Shown here in pieces: positions 47,345 to 56,395 of a DNA stretch of 64,000 nt. Position 1 is the first letter of the stretch. Each line of letters opens with the position of its first letter. The notes beneath the pieces are model-generated. The model saw only the letters and a list, made by a program, of their open reading frames with translations. It did no database searches and was not told the DNA's origin. The position numbers were made by a program, and so were the translations under genes. The DNA comes from Halorubrum sp. 2020YC2 (GTDB lineage: Archaea > Halobacteriota > Halobacteria > Halobacteriales > Haloferacaceae), in the NCBI RefSeq assembly GCF_018623055.1, contig NZ_CP076019.1:2999516-3063515 (forward strand), in the 5' to 3' direction.

Positions 47345-49378
47345 TCACACCAACCCGCCCACGGTAAAGACCACGTAACAGCACGCCACCAGCGTACCCG
47401 AGTGGAGCAGCGCCGCGTACCGCCCGCGCGCCGCCGTACCGGCGAACCACCCGGACGCGAGCACCGTCGCCTGCGTGACGACGTACAGCCGGAAGCGCTC
47501 CAACTCCGGATACACGCTCTCCGGCTCCGTCACCGCCTCGGAGGCGGCCGCGATCTCGGCCAGCCGCGCGGCGTCGACCACCTGCGTGTTCACGACCGCG
47601 ACGACGCCGGCGACGAGGACCGCCGCGGCCCAGCCGACGGCGATGTACGGCTGCATCGACGAGCGGAGCGCGCGCTGCTCGCTGTAGAGCCGCCCGACCT
47701 CGATCCGGAGCGTCTCGAAGACGGCGTCGGCGTCGCCGCCGGCGTCGAGCGCGCCCGTGACCAGCCCGAGCGTCCGCGCGGCCAGCGGCGTCCCCACGCG
47801 GTCGACGAACCGCTCGATGGCGGCCGAGCGGACGTCGACCGCACCCGACCCGTCCGCGGCCGTCTCTCCGACCGACTCCGGCCCCTTCCCGGTCACGCCC
47901 TCGGTCGCGGTCGTCGAGCGCAGCGCGAACGCGAGGTCGGCCACGTCGTCGTCGAGGACGCCGAGGTCGGCGTCGCGCGCGACCGCGTCGACCGCCGCCG
48001 CGAGCGGGCGCCCCTGCGCGACGTGGCCCGAGACGGCGTGGACGAAGTCGGCCAGTTCGCGGTCCTTCGCGTCGTCGATCCGCGTGCGCCGCGCGGCGAC
48101 CAGCCCGACCGGCACCGCGAAGGCGGCGTAGCCGAGGAGAACGACGTTGACGAGCGTGTAGCCCGCGAGCGCGAGCCACGCCGCGAGCGCGACGGCGGGC
48201 CCCGCGGCGACGACCGCCGTGCTCGCGGGGTTGCGCCCGGCGGTCGCGAGGACCGCTCGCGGGCTCGGCGGAAGGTCGTAGCTCGCGCGCTGGCTCGGCG
48301 GCCGGAGCGTGCCGACCGCGACCGCGGCCGCGAGGCCGAACGCGACGAGGAACGCGACCGCCCCGTACAGCACCACCGCCCGCGTCGGCACCACCCCGAC
48401 CGGCGTCTCGACCGGCGGGAGTAGCTCGGGGATCACGACCGACAGCGCGGTCGCGCCGATGACGAGCAGCGCCGGCAACACCAGCACGGCGACGAACAGC
48501 TCCGTGAGCAGTTCGAGGAACCGCCGCGCGCGCTTCCGGGCGCGGTCCTGCCGGTGCGAGAGCATTCGGCGCTCCGTCGCGAGGAACTCGGAGAGCGCCT
48601 CGTCGCCGGTCGCGGCGTGCTTCCGGAACTTGAGGAGGAACGGCGCCAGCAGCTCTCTGGAGGGCGTGTCGCGCGCGACGCGGCGCAGGCCCTCGTCCAA
48701 GCTCCCGGCGAGCCGCGCGGCGTTGAGCGCCTTCCGCAGCGAGGTGGCGGTGCCGCCGTACGCGTCGCCGTCGGCGGCCTTCCGGAGCATCGCCCGCGGC
48801 TCGTCGCTCCCGGAGGAGAGCAGTTCGAGGTACCGCACCGCCCCGGGGAGGGTGCGCTCGATGTCGGTCCGGCGCGTCGCGGCCACCCACCGGAGGTGGA
48901 GCCCGGCGGCCGCGACTGTCGCGCGCTTCGCGAGGAGCGCGACCGCGACCGCGACGAGCAGCGCGGCCCGGTCCGTCGAGAGCGGGCCGACCGAGTCCGG
49001 CGTCGGCGCGGGCGCGGCCGTCGGCCCCGACGAGAGCAGCGCCGTGCCGAACCGCGCCTCGACCGCGGCCGCGACCGCGGGGGCCGCGCCGGCCGCGACG
49101 ACCAGCGCCGGGAGGAAGGCGGCGGCCGCGACGACCCACGAGAGGCCGTACGCCCGCGCGAGGTACGTCTCGAAGCCGGTGTCGAGCGCGGTGCCGCGGT
49201 ACCGCTTCCGGTCGGCGTCGTGTCGCCGGTCGCTCGCGTGGCGCGCGAACAGCGCGTAGCAGACGCGGTCGACGACCGCCAGTCGCCCCGTCGCCGCGAG
49301 CGCGTCGTCCGCGCCCGTCCCGTCCGCGCCCGCCTCGATGTCGGCTTCGACCGTCTCGGCCGCCCGCCGCCGGCTCAC
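47345..49378 (-). CDS. Type IV pilus-like membrane assembly protein (type II secretion F / TadC family)
   Basis: A 677-residue multipass membrane protein with two copies of the T2SSF domain: KALNAARLAGSLDEGLRRVARDTPSRELLAPFL in the first half and VGTPLAARTLGLVTGALDAGGDADAVFETLR in the second, each before a pair of helices. This is the platform protein of archaeal type IV pili and archaella. Its GTG start overlaps the stop of the ATPase gene (GTGA). Pilin genes are not seen nearby, so the pilus it builds may be encoded elsewhere. Confidence 0.9.
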   Translation of the reverse strand: MSRRRAAETVEADIEAGADGTGADDALAATGRLAVVDRVCYALFARHASDRRHDADRKRYRGTALDTGFETYLARAYGLSWVVAAAAFLPALVVAAGAAPAVAAAVEARFGTALLSSGPTAAPAPTPDSVGPLSTDRAALLVAVAVALLAKRATVAAAGLHLRWVAATRRTDIERTLPGAVRYLELLSSGSDEPRAMLRKAADGDAYGGTATSLRKALNAARLAGSLDEGLRRVARDTPSRELLAPFLLKFRKHAATGDEALSEFLATERRMLSHRQDRARKRARRFLELLTELFVAVLVLPALLVIGATALSVVIPELLPPVETPVGVVPTRAVVLYGAVAFLVAFGLAAAVAVGTLRPPSQRASYDLPPSPRAVLATAGRNPASTAVVAAGPAVALAAWLALAGYTLVNVVLLGYAAFAVPVGLVAARRTRIDDAKDRELADFVHAVSGHVAQGRPLAAAVDAVARDADLGVLDDDVADLAFALRSTTATEGVTGKGPESVGETAADGSGAVDVRSAAIERFVDRVGTPLAARTLGLVTGALDAGGDADAVFETLRIEVGRLYSEQRALRSSMQPYIAVGWAAAVLVAGVVAVVNTQVVDAARLAEIAAASEAVTEPESVYPELERFRLYVVTQATVLASGWFAGTAARGRYAALLHSGTLVACCYVVFTVGGLV

Positions 49379-51795
49379 GGCCGCCTCCGTTCGGGGGAGT
49401 CGCTCCCCTCGCCCGCCGCGTCTCGCTCTCCGTTCCCGTCGCCGTCGCGGTCCATCGTCCGGGCGGCGCGCTCGACGGTCGCGGCCTCGTCGGTGCGCAG
49501 GTCAGCGAGGAACTCGAAGAGGGCGTCCGGGTCGTCGACGCCGTCGCGCACGAGGTACTCCACGTACCGCCGCTTCGACTCGAACTCGGCGGCGACCGCC
49601 TCGCGGTCGCGGTCGGTCCGGGCCGCGATCCGGTCGAAGACCCGGAACCGCGGGCCGGCGCCGCGACCGTCGCCTGACCCGGTCGCGCCCGCCCGCGACA
49701 CTCCCTCGTCCGCGTCGCCGCCCGGCGCGCCGGGGAACCGGAACGTCCCGCCGCCGTCGCGCCAGGCGACCGTGTTGTAGCGGACCGACTCGCCGCCGGC
49801 CTCGACGACCCCCGCCCCGCCGCGCTTCGGGCCGCCGGTCGGACTCCGCTTCGCCTCCGGGTCGAGGGCGTCGTACGCGGTCTCGGAGAGGGGTTCGATC
49901 GCCCGGGAGACGTAGCGCTCGCCGTCGACCTGCCGGGGGAAGACGACGAGGTCGACCTCGCGGAGCAGGCGCGCCGGCAGGTCGCGCTCGCGCAGGCGGT
50001 TGGCGAGCGCCTCGACATCTTCCGCGTGCGTCGTGCCGATCACGCCGTGACCGGTGTTGAGGCTCTCCGCGAAGGTCTCGAAGCTCTCGGGGGTGTTGAT
50101 CTCGGCTATCACCTCCACGTCGGGGTTCAGGTAGTTGGCCTCGGTCATCAGCTCCGCCATCCCCACCGACTTGTAGGCGTCCTCGTGGTCGCGGGTGGTG
50201 AGCGAGACGCCCGTCTCGTGGGGGAGCCGGACCTCGCGAGACCCCTCGTCCACCGAGACCGGCCGGGCGTCGAACGGGATGAACGGGGCGTGGGCGTTCA
50301 GCAGCGTCGTCTTCCCCACGCCGGTCGGGCCGGCGAAGAGGACGACCCCGCGGTGCTCGTACAGCAGCCACAGGAGCGTCACCAGGTCGACGGACAGCGT
50401 GCCGCGGTCGATCAGGTCGACCGGCGTCAGCGCGTCCGCGCGCTGCTTCCGGATCGAGACGTGCGGGCCGCCCTCGGAGATCACCGGGAGCGCCACCGCA
50501 CACCGGATCGTCTGCGGGACGCCGTCGAGTTCGAGGTTCACCTTCGCGGAGGGCGTCGAGGCGTTGAGTTCGGTGCCGTCGCGCGCGGCGATTCCCGTGA
50601 CGACGTTGACGAACGTCGTCTCGTCCTCGAACGCGAGGTTCGTCGGGACGCGCTCGCCGGCCTCGGGGACGCCCTCGCCGTCGGACGATCCGGTCTCGCC
50701 CTCCTCGCGGCCCGCCCCCGAGAGGACCGAGGCGCGCGGGACGACCTTCACGCGCTCCCCGACGCGGTTCGCCTCCACGTCTTCGAGGTGGGGATCGCGG
50801 ATCGGCACCGTCAAGATTCCCTCACCGACGAAGTCGCGGAGCACGTAGTACGCGAGGTCGTCCAGCCGGTCCCGGGCGTACCGCGAGTCGACCGGCGGCG
50901 CGGCCAGTCCCCGCTCCGCGAGCGCGGCCCGCGCCCGGTGGACCGCGGCGTCGAACCACGCCCGGGTGTTGCGCGCGGTCAGCCGGCGGGAGAGGAACCG
51001 CCGGGCCCGGGCGGCGACGAACGACTCCCGGTCCTCGATCACGTCGCTCACGGTCGTCTCCCAGATCCGCGACTTACACTCCTCGATGAGCTCCTCGTCG
51101 CCGGGCAAGAGATCCGGCTCCAACACGGCGTACTTCGTCTCGAACGCGTCGGAGCCGAGCAGCCGCTCGCGGTAGACGACCACCTCGACACCGATCCCGG
51201 CGAACTCGACGGCGTACTGCGCGAGCCGCTCGGCGGCGACCCGCTCGACGTAGTCGGCGTCGGCGTCGATGCCGGTCTCAAGCGGCGCGAACGTCTCGGT
51301 GTGGACCACCAGCTCGCGGTCGTCGCCCACGTCTGCGACCTCGATCCGGTCGTCCAAGGCGACCGGCGTCAGCTCCCCGAGCAGCCGGAACTCCCGCAGC
51401 GCGTGGTAATCTATCCGCCGGCACGCGGCCGCGCTCGCGTCGACCAGCCGCTCGATCGCTTCCGCGTACTTCGGTTCGAACCCCCGCTCGGCGCGCTCGA
51501 CGACGCCGACCCGCGTGAGCGGGCGGCGGTGCCGCACCGCCGAGAAGCGGTCGCGGACGCGGTCGAGCGCGCGCTCGTCGGCGGGCGACAGCGGGGGTTC
51601 GCGGACGTCGTAGCCGAACCGTCCCCCGTCGCGCTCGCGGACGGTCGCGACGACGCCCGGCGCCGCCTCGTACTGCGCCCGCACGTCCGGCGCGTACCAC
51701 GCCTCCGGGTCGTCCGGCGGGACCGGGGCGGGGACCGAGCCGCCCGGGTCGTCGTCGGGCTCGTCGACGATCCTGAGAGTCGCGCCGTCGCTCAC
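49375..51795 (-). CDS. Type II/IV secretion system ATPase (PilB/TadA family)
   Basis: An 806-residue secretion ATPase. Walker A LFAGPTGVGKTTLLNAH near residue 480, an Asp box SVDEGSREVRLPHE, Walker B DVEVIAEINTPESFE and a His box GHGVIGTTHAEDVEALANRLRER. The N-terminal 300 residues fit N-terminal domains of haloarchaeal pilus ATPases. It powers pilin assembly with the following F-type platform protein. The GTG at 51795 is chosen because it overlaps the stop of a 20-codon leader frame (GTGA); a GTG at 51813 is the alternative. Confidence 0.9.
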   Translation of the reverse strand: MSDGATLRIVDEPDDDPGGSVPAPVPPDDPEAWYAPDVRAQYEAAPGVVATVRERDGGRFGYDVREPPLSPADERALDRVRDRFSAVRHRRPLTRVGVVERAERGFEPKYAEAIERLVDASAAACRRIDYHALREFRLLGELTPVALDDRIEVADVGDDRELVVHTETFAPLETGIDADADYVERVAAERLAQYAVEFAGIGVEVVVYRERLLGSDAFETKYAVLEPDLLPGDEELIEECKSRIWETTVSDVIEDRESFVAARARRFLSRRLTARNTRAWFDAAVHRARAALAERGLAAPPVDSRYARDRLDDLAYYVLRDFVGEGILTVPIRDPHLEDVEANRVGERVKVVPRASVLSGAGREEGETGSSDGEGVPEAGERVPTNLAFEDETTFVNVVTGIAARDGTELNASTPSAKVNLELDGVPQTIRCAVALPVISEGGPHVSIRKQRADALTPVDLIDRGTLSVDLVTLLWLLYEHRGVVLFAGPTGVGKTTLLNAHAPFIPFDARPVSVDEGSREVRLPHETGVSLTTRDHEDAYKSVGMAELMTEANYLNPDVEVIAEINTPESFETFAESLNTGHGVIGTTHAEDVEALANRLRERDLPARLLREVDLVVFPRQVDGERYVSRAIEPLSETAYDALDPEAKRSPTGGPKRGGAGVVEAGGESVRYNTVAWRDGGGTFRFPGAPGGDADEGVSRAGATGSGDGRGAGPRFRVFDRIAARTDRDREAVAAEFESKRRYVEYLVRDGVDDPDALFEFLADLRTDEAATVERAARTMDRDGDGNGERDAAGEGSDSPERRRP

Positions 51796-51854
51796 GGCTC
51801 GGCCCTCCGCCACGGCCGGTCCGCCGCGGGGTCGCCCTCTCGTCTCCGCGTCAT
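51792..51854 (-). CDS. Possible 20-residue leader peptide
   Basis: A 20-codon frame (MTRRREGDPAADRPWRRAEP) from ATG 51854 to TGA 51792. TTTAAA at 51885-51890 is about 31-36 bases before the ATG, so a leaderless message would begin here, and the stop overlaps the ATPase GTG. It may be translated only to couple ribosomes into the next gene. No homology is claimed; the frame could also be chance. Confidence 0.35.
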   Translation of the reverse strand: MTRRREGDPAADRPWRRAEP

Positions 51855-52082
51855 CGTTCGATCCGCGCGTGGCCGACGGTCCGATTTAAACGTTATTTTC
51901 TCTTTTAGCGTGATGATTTCAAATAACGGAAACGCGCCCTTCGGACGGGTTCGTGGCGACGCGTTCGCTCTCCGGACGGTCGCGCCGCCCTCGCGGGTGT
52001 CCCCCTCCTCGAACACCTCTGATTCTCCGAACTGATACCGCGTCGTAAACCGTTAACCCCCGGCGGCCGGGACCGAACCCTA

Positions 52083-53276
52083 ATGCGGACGACACGGCTC
52101 CGAAACGCCGCCGGACTCGGGCTGCTCGCGGCCGTGGGTCTCGTTCCGCTCGGGTACCACCTGCTCTCGCTGTCGACGATGACCGACCCCGCGGCGATCC
52201 TGACGGGCGCGGCCGTCCCCATCGCGTGTAGCGCGCTCGTCGTCGCCGCGACGGTCCCCGTCGCTCGCTCGCCGCTCTCGCCGGCGTACACCCTCCGTAT
52301 CACCGGGTGGAGCGCGCTGGGGGCGCTCACGCTCGGCGCGGTCGCGCTGCTTTCCGTCACCTTCGAGATGACTCAGGGACCGCCGCCGGAGGGGCCGCTC
52401 GTCGTCATCGTCGGCGCGGCGTCGATCGGGTCGGCGTTCGGGCTCGCGTTCGGGCTGACCGACGCGCGCCAGCAGCGCGCGCAAGACCAGGTCGAACGGG
52501 CGAACGCCCAGCTCACGGTGTTGAACCGCGTGCTCCGCCACAACATCCGGAACGCCATGACCGTCGTCAGCGGGCGGGTCGAACTCTTGGCCGAGCGCGT
52601 CGACGGCGGCGGGGAAAGCGCCGCCGTCGTGGCGGAGAACGTCGACCGGCTGCTGTCGGTCAGCGAGCACGCCCGCCACATCGGCGCGGTGATCGGCTCC
52701 GAGGGCCCCGACGGCCCCGACGACGTGGAGGCGGTGGTGGACCTCGTCGAGGTCGTCGAGAGCGTGATCGAGCGGCTCGGGACCGAACACCCCGACGCCG
52801 AGTTCGACGGTCCCGCCGCGGAGACGTGCCGGGTCCGGGCGCACCCCCTCACCGAGGCGGTCGCCTCCGAGGTGATCGAGAACGCTGCGGTCCACAGCGG
52901 CGACGGCGCGCCCCGGGTCTCGGTGTCGATCCGTCGGGCGGGCGACGCCGTCGCGGTCCGCGTCGCTGACGACGGGCCGGGGATCCCCGAGGAGACCGTC
53001 GAGACCATCCGGCGCGGCTACGAGACCTCGATGCGCCACACCGACGGGCTGGGCCTGTGGCTCGTCCAGTGGGTCGTCGACCGCTCCGACGCCCACCTCT
53101 CCTTCGAGTCGAGCGGCGAGGGGCAGGTCGTCCGGATCCGGTTCGAGCGCGTCGTGGAGACCGAGGGGGTCGCGCCGCGGGCCGCGAGCGAGCGGTCGCC
53201 GCGGGCCGCCGACCCGCCCGCCGCCGACGCCGCCGATGCGGCCGACGCCCCCGACGCCGCGGGAACCGACGACTGA
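52083..53276 (+). CDS. Membrane sensor histidine kinase
   Basis: A 397-residue protein with four N-terminal hydrophobic helices (about residues 5-25, 35-58, 70-95 and 105-125), then a coiled segment and the kinase core: H-box LRHNIRNAMTVVSGR near residue 155, N-box ASEVIENAAVHSG, G1 VADDGPGIPEETV and G2 TDGLGLWLVQWVVDRSD. It resembles HK families of the haloarchaeal-type membrane sensors. There is no receiver domain or partner regulator nearby. The C-terminal 40 residues are an Ala/Asp tail. Confidence 0.87.
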   Translation: MRTTRLRNAAGLGLLAAVGLVPLGYHLLSLSTMTDPAAILTGAAVPIACSALVVAATVPVARSPLSPAYTLRITGWSALGALTLGAVALLSVTFEMTQGPPPEGPLVVIVGAASIGSAFGLAFGLTDARQQRAQDQVERANAQLTVLNRVLRHNIRNAMTVVSGRVELLAERVDGGGESAAVVAENVDRLLSVSEHARHIGAVIGSEGPDGPDDVEAVVDLVEVVESVIERLGTEHPDAEFDGPAAETCRVRAHPLTEAVASEVIENAAVHSGDGAPRVSVSIRRAGDAVAVRVADDGPGIPEETVETIRRGYETSMRHTDGLGLWLVQWVVDRSDAHLSFESSGEGQVVRIRFERVVETEGVAPRAASERSPRAADPPAADAADAADAPDAAGTDD

Positions 53277-53403
53277 CGGTCCCGTCGCCGGCCGGCGGCT
53301 CGCGGTCGCGGCTCGTCGACGGTCATCCGTCGCGCCGTCGACGCGCATCCCCTCACCGCCGTCGGCGTCAGGTTCTTTTCCGTCTCTCTCGGAGCGTACC
53401 CCG

Positions 53404-54420
53404 ATGACGGACACCATGCGAGCGGCGGTCGTGCCGGAGCCCGGAGCCGAGTTCGAACTCGTCGAGCGCGACGTCCCCGAGCCGGGTCCCGAGGAGGTCC
53501 GGGTCGCCGTCGAGGCGTGCGGGATCTGCCGCAGCGACGAGTTTGTCGTCGAGGGGTCGTACCCCGGCGTGAGCTACCCGCGCGTCCCCGGCCACGAGAT
53601 CGCCGGGACGGTCGACGCCGTGGGCGACGACGTGGACGCGTGGTCGGCGGGCGAGCGCGTCGGCGCCGGCTGGCACGGCGGCCACTGTTTCACCTGCGAG
53701 CCGTGTCGCCGCGGGCAGTTCCTCCAGTGCGAGAACGCCGAGATCACCGGCCTGAGCTTCGACGGCGGGTACGCAGAGTACGCGACGGTCCCCGCGGAGG
53801 CGCTGGCGGCGATCCCGGACGACCTCGACGCGGTCGACGCCGCGCCGCTGCTCTGTGCCGGGATCACCACCTACAACGCCCTGCGCAACTCCGACGCCCG
53901 CGCCGGCGACCTCGTCGCCGTCGTCGGCGTCGGCGGCCTCGGCCACCTCGCGGTCCAGTACGCGCACGCGGCCGGCTACGAGACGGTCGCGATCTCGCGC
54001 AGCCCCGACAAGGAGTCGCTCGCAAGGGACCTCGGCGCCGACCACTTCGTGAACGCCGCCGAAGCGGACCCGGCCGCGCGGCTCCAAGAGCTAGGCGGCG
54101 CGAGCGTCGTCCTCACCACCGCGCCCGCGAGCGACGCCATCGAGTCGGTCGTGGGCGGGCTAGGCATCGACGGCTCCGTGATAATCGCCGGCATCCCCGG
54201 CGAGCCGGTGTCGGTCGACGCCCAGCAGCTGGTCGGGACGCGCGGCGCCGTCGAGGGGTGGGGGTCGGGCCACGCCCGCGACTCGCAGGACACCCTGGAG
54301 TTCAGCGCCCTGCGCGACATCACGCCCGAGGTCGAGACGTACGCGCTCGACGACGTCGCGGACGCGTACGACCGCATGGTCGAGAACGAGGCGCGGTTCC
54401 GGGTCGTTCTGGAGCCGTAG
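53404..54420 (+). CDS. Zinc-dependent alcohol dehydrogenase (medium-chain)
   Basis: A 338-residue MDR enzyme. Catalytic zinc ligands fit the segments EACGICRSDE and PGHEIAG (GHE motif), structural zinc cysteines CFTCEPCRRGQFLQC, Rossmann segment VVGVGGLGHLAVQYA. The set resembles AdhP-like alcohol dehydrogenases. Substrate unclear. The ATG at 53404 follows GAGCGTACCCCG; the frame is open upstream. The next gene, also an MDR enzyme, follows 76 bases later and could be co-transcribed. Confidence 0.87.
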   Translation: MTDTMRAAVVPEPGAEFELVERDVPEPGPEEVRVAVEACGICRSDEFVVEGSYPGVSYPRVPGHEIAGTVDAVGDDVDAWSAGERVGAGWHGGHCFTCEPCRRGQFLQCENAEITGLSFDGGYAEYATVPAEALAAIPDDLDAVDAAPLLCAGITTYNALRNSDARAGDLVAVVGVGGLGHLAVQYAHAAGYETVAISRSPDKESLARDLGADHFVNAAEADPAARLQELGGASVVLTTAPASDAIESVVGGLGIDGSVIIAGIPGEPVSVDAQQLVGTRGAVEGWGSGHARDSQDTLEFSALRDITPEVETYALDDVADAYDRMVENEARFRVVLEP

Positions 54421-54496
54421 GCGGCGGTCGGTCCCGGCGGGCCGCCTCCGCGGTCGCGCCCGCCGCGCTTTAGTCGCCGGCCGGCGGAGTGTCGGT

Positions 54497-55549
54497 ATGC
54501 GCGCAGCCGTCTTCAACGGACCCGGCGAGATCGGCGTCGAAGAGCGACCGCGGCCCGAGATCGAGTCCCCGACGGACGCGATCGTCCGCGTGACCCACAC
54601 CGCGGTCTGCGGCTCCGACCTCTGGTTCTACCGCGGGGACAGCGACCGCGACGCCGGCTCGCCGGTCGGCCACGAGCCGATGGGAATCGTCGAGGAGGTG
54701 GGCGACGACGTGACCTCCGTCGACCCCGGCGACCGCGTGCTCGCCCCGTTCGCTATCTCCTGTGGCGAGTGCGAGTTCTGCCGGAAGGGCCTCCACACCT
54801 CCTGCGAGAACGGCGACTCGTGGGGCGGCGACAACGGGGGCGGGCAGGGCGAGTTCGTCCGGTCGACCCACGCCGACGGCACGCTCGTCCGCGTCCCCGA
54901 CCGCCACGCGGACGACGAGGACACCCTCAGCTCGCTTTTACCCCTGACCGACGTGATGGGGACCGGCCACCACGCGGCCGTCAGCGCCGGCGTCGAGGAG
55001 GGGTCGACCGTGGCCGTCATCGGTGACGGCGCGGTCGGACTCTGCGGCGTCCTCGCGGCCCGGCGGCTCGGCGCGGAGCGGATCGTCGCCGTCGGCCACC
55101 ACGAGGACCGCCTCGAACTCGCGGAGGAGTTCGGCGCCACCGAGACCGTCTCCGAGCGCGGCGAGGCCGCCGTCGAGCGCATCCAAGAGCTGACCTACGG
55201 CGGCCCGAACCACGTGATGGAGTGCGTCGGCGCCGCGAGCGCGATGAACACCGCCATCGACGCCGTCCGCCCCGGCGGCAGGATCGGGTACGTCGGCGTC
55301 CCGTACGGCGTCGAGGACGAGGGGCTCGACGTGTTCGGTATGTTCGGACAGAACGTCACGCTCGCGGGCGGGGTCGCCCCCGTTCGCGCGTACGCCGAGG
55401 AACTCATGGCCGACGTGCTCCAGGGGACGCTCGACCCCGCGCCCATCTTCACCGAGACGGTCGGTCTCGACGACGTCGCGGAGGGGTACCGGATGATGGA
55501 CGAGCGCGAGGCGATCAAGGTGCTGGTGAAGCCGCACGGCGACGCGTAA
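54497..55549 (+). CDS. Zinc-dependent MDR alcohol dehydrogenase, threonine/sorbitol dehydrogenase type
   Basis: A 350-residue MDR enzyme. HTAVCGSDLWFYRGD and VGHEPMGIVEEVG carry catalytic-zinc residues; structural-zinc-like cysteines SCGECEFCRKGLHTSC; Rossmann VIGDGAVGLCGVLAARRLG, with the VECVGA-like MECVGAASAM; a short insert near residue 120 (DSWGGDNGGGQGEF). It lies close to the previous MDR gene but the two are not recent duplicates by eye. Substrate unknown. Confidence 0.87.
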   Translation: MRAAVFNGPGEIGVEERPRPEIESPTDAIVRVTHTAVCGSDLWFYRGDSDRDAGSPVGHEPMGIVEEVGDDVTSVDPGDRVLAPFAISCGECEFCRKGLHTSCENGDSWGGDNGGGQGEFVRSTHADGTLVRVPDRHADDEDTLSSLLPLTDVMGTGHHAAVSAGVEEGSTVAVIGDGAVGLCGVLAARRLGAERIVAVGHHEDRLELAEEFGATETVSERGEAAVERIQELTYGGPNHVMECVGAASAMNTAIDAVRPGGRIGYVGVPYGVEDEGLDVFGMFGQNVTLAGGVAPVRAYAEELMADVLQGTLDPAPIFTETVGLDDVAEGYRMMDEREAIKVLVKPHGDA

Positions 55550-55590
55550 CTGGCCGCGAAAGCCGTCCACCGGGCTGATCTACTGAACCG

Positions 55591-55945
55591 ATTTTTAAAT
55601 GCTGGCGCGTGCCTGCGAGGCCGCCTCGCGGCCGAGCAGCACGCGCGAGGGAGTCGGCCGACCGGAGCGAAGCGGAGGGAGGCCGACGAGGCTGGGGAGG
55701 CGTGAGGTGCGGTTGCGGTGCGGGGCGGGACTCAAAGGGGCAGTCGCGAGGGCGAAGCACGGCGACGCAAGGACCGCAAGAACGAGCGAAGCGAGTGATG
55801 AGGACCGCAGCGAGCCGCGCGAGTCCTCGCGACTGGGGCTTTGGCGGTGTTTGCCGTCGATCTCCAGTCAAGTATTTATAAGTGAGCGGCCGGGGCGTTG
55901 GCGGTGTCCGTCGTCGGTCTACTGGTGACGAGTTATAAACGACCG
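55591..55945 (-). repeat. Dispersed structured element, copy F (full length, tandem module)
   Basis: Minus orientation. Plus coordinates: TTTTTAAAT 55592-55600 as the end box; hairpin 3 arms 55605-55612 and 55639-55646 with inner GGCCGC/GCGGCC; hairpin 2 arms GTCGGCC 55653-55659 and GGCCGAC 55681-55687; core 55684-55707; CAAAG 55733-55737; stem 1 arms 55741-55751 and 55825-55835, a perfect 11-bp stem; CTTTG 55839-55843. Modules: GGGGCTTT 55835 and GGGGCGTT 55892, TTATAA 55876 and 55933, again with a 57-base period. The gap to the next gene (55946-56085) otherwise holds a likely TATA CCTTTAGTA at 56051-56059 and no coding signal. Confidence 0.85.
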
Positions 55946-56085
55946 GCCGCGGGTTCAGCAGAGATCGCCCGACCGGACGCCGTCAATGGGCATTCGGACG
56001 CACCGAAGGGAGAAGTTCTCAAACGTTCGATTTCGACGGTATCGGCGTAACCTTTAGTACGTTCAAGTCCTTGTTACCTGTTGTC

Positions 56086-56259
56086 ATGTGCCATCATTAC
56101 GACGAGGCGCGCACGTGGACGGAGATTCAGGCGCGTCACCGGGCCGAGGAGGCGGACGAACCCGACGAACTCCCCGACGTCGACGCGGTCGACGAGCCGG
56201 CGGGCGAGGCGGAGGAGACCGAGCCCCCGGCGGAGCCGCGCGCCCCGGCCGACGACTGA
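56086..56259 (+). CDS. Small acidic haloarchaeal protein
   Basis: A 57-residue protein, MCHHYDEARTWTEIQARH, followed by an Asp/Glu/Pro-rich tail. The CHHY start recalls a group of tiny haloarchaeal proteins of unknown function. The ATG at 56086 is favoured over upstream codons because CCTTTAGTA lies 27-35 bases before it. Cys-His-His could bind a metal, but nothing more can be said. Confidence 0.6.
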   Translation: MCHHYDEARTWTEIQARHRAEEADEPDELPDVDAVDEPAGEAEETEPPAEPRAPADD

Positions 56260-56395
56260 CGCGGTCGGGCGCGACCCCGCCCCGAACCCCGATTTTCTAT
56301 CGCGCGTCGTCCTACGACCCGAGAGCGACGGCCCACTCGCCGCCGCCCGACGCTCGAACCACAACCTTACGACTGCTTATCATGTACCTCGGTCC

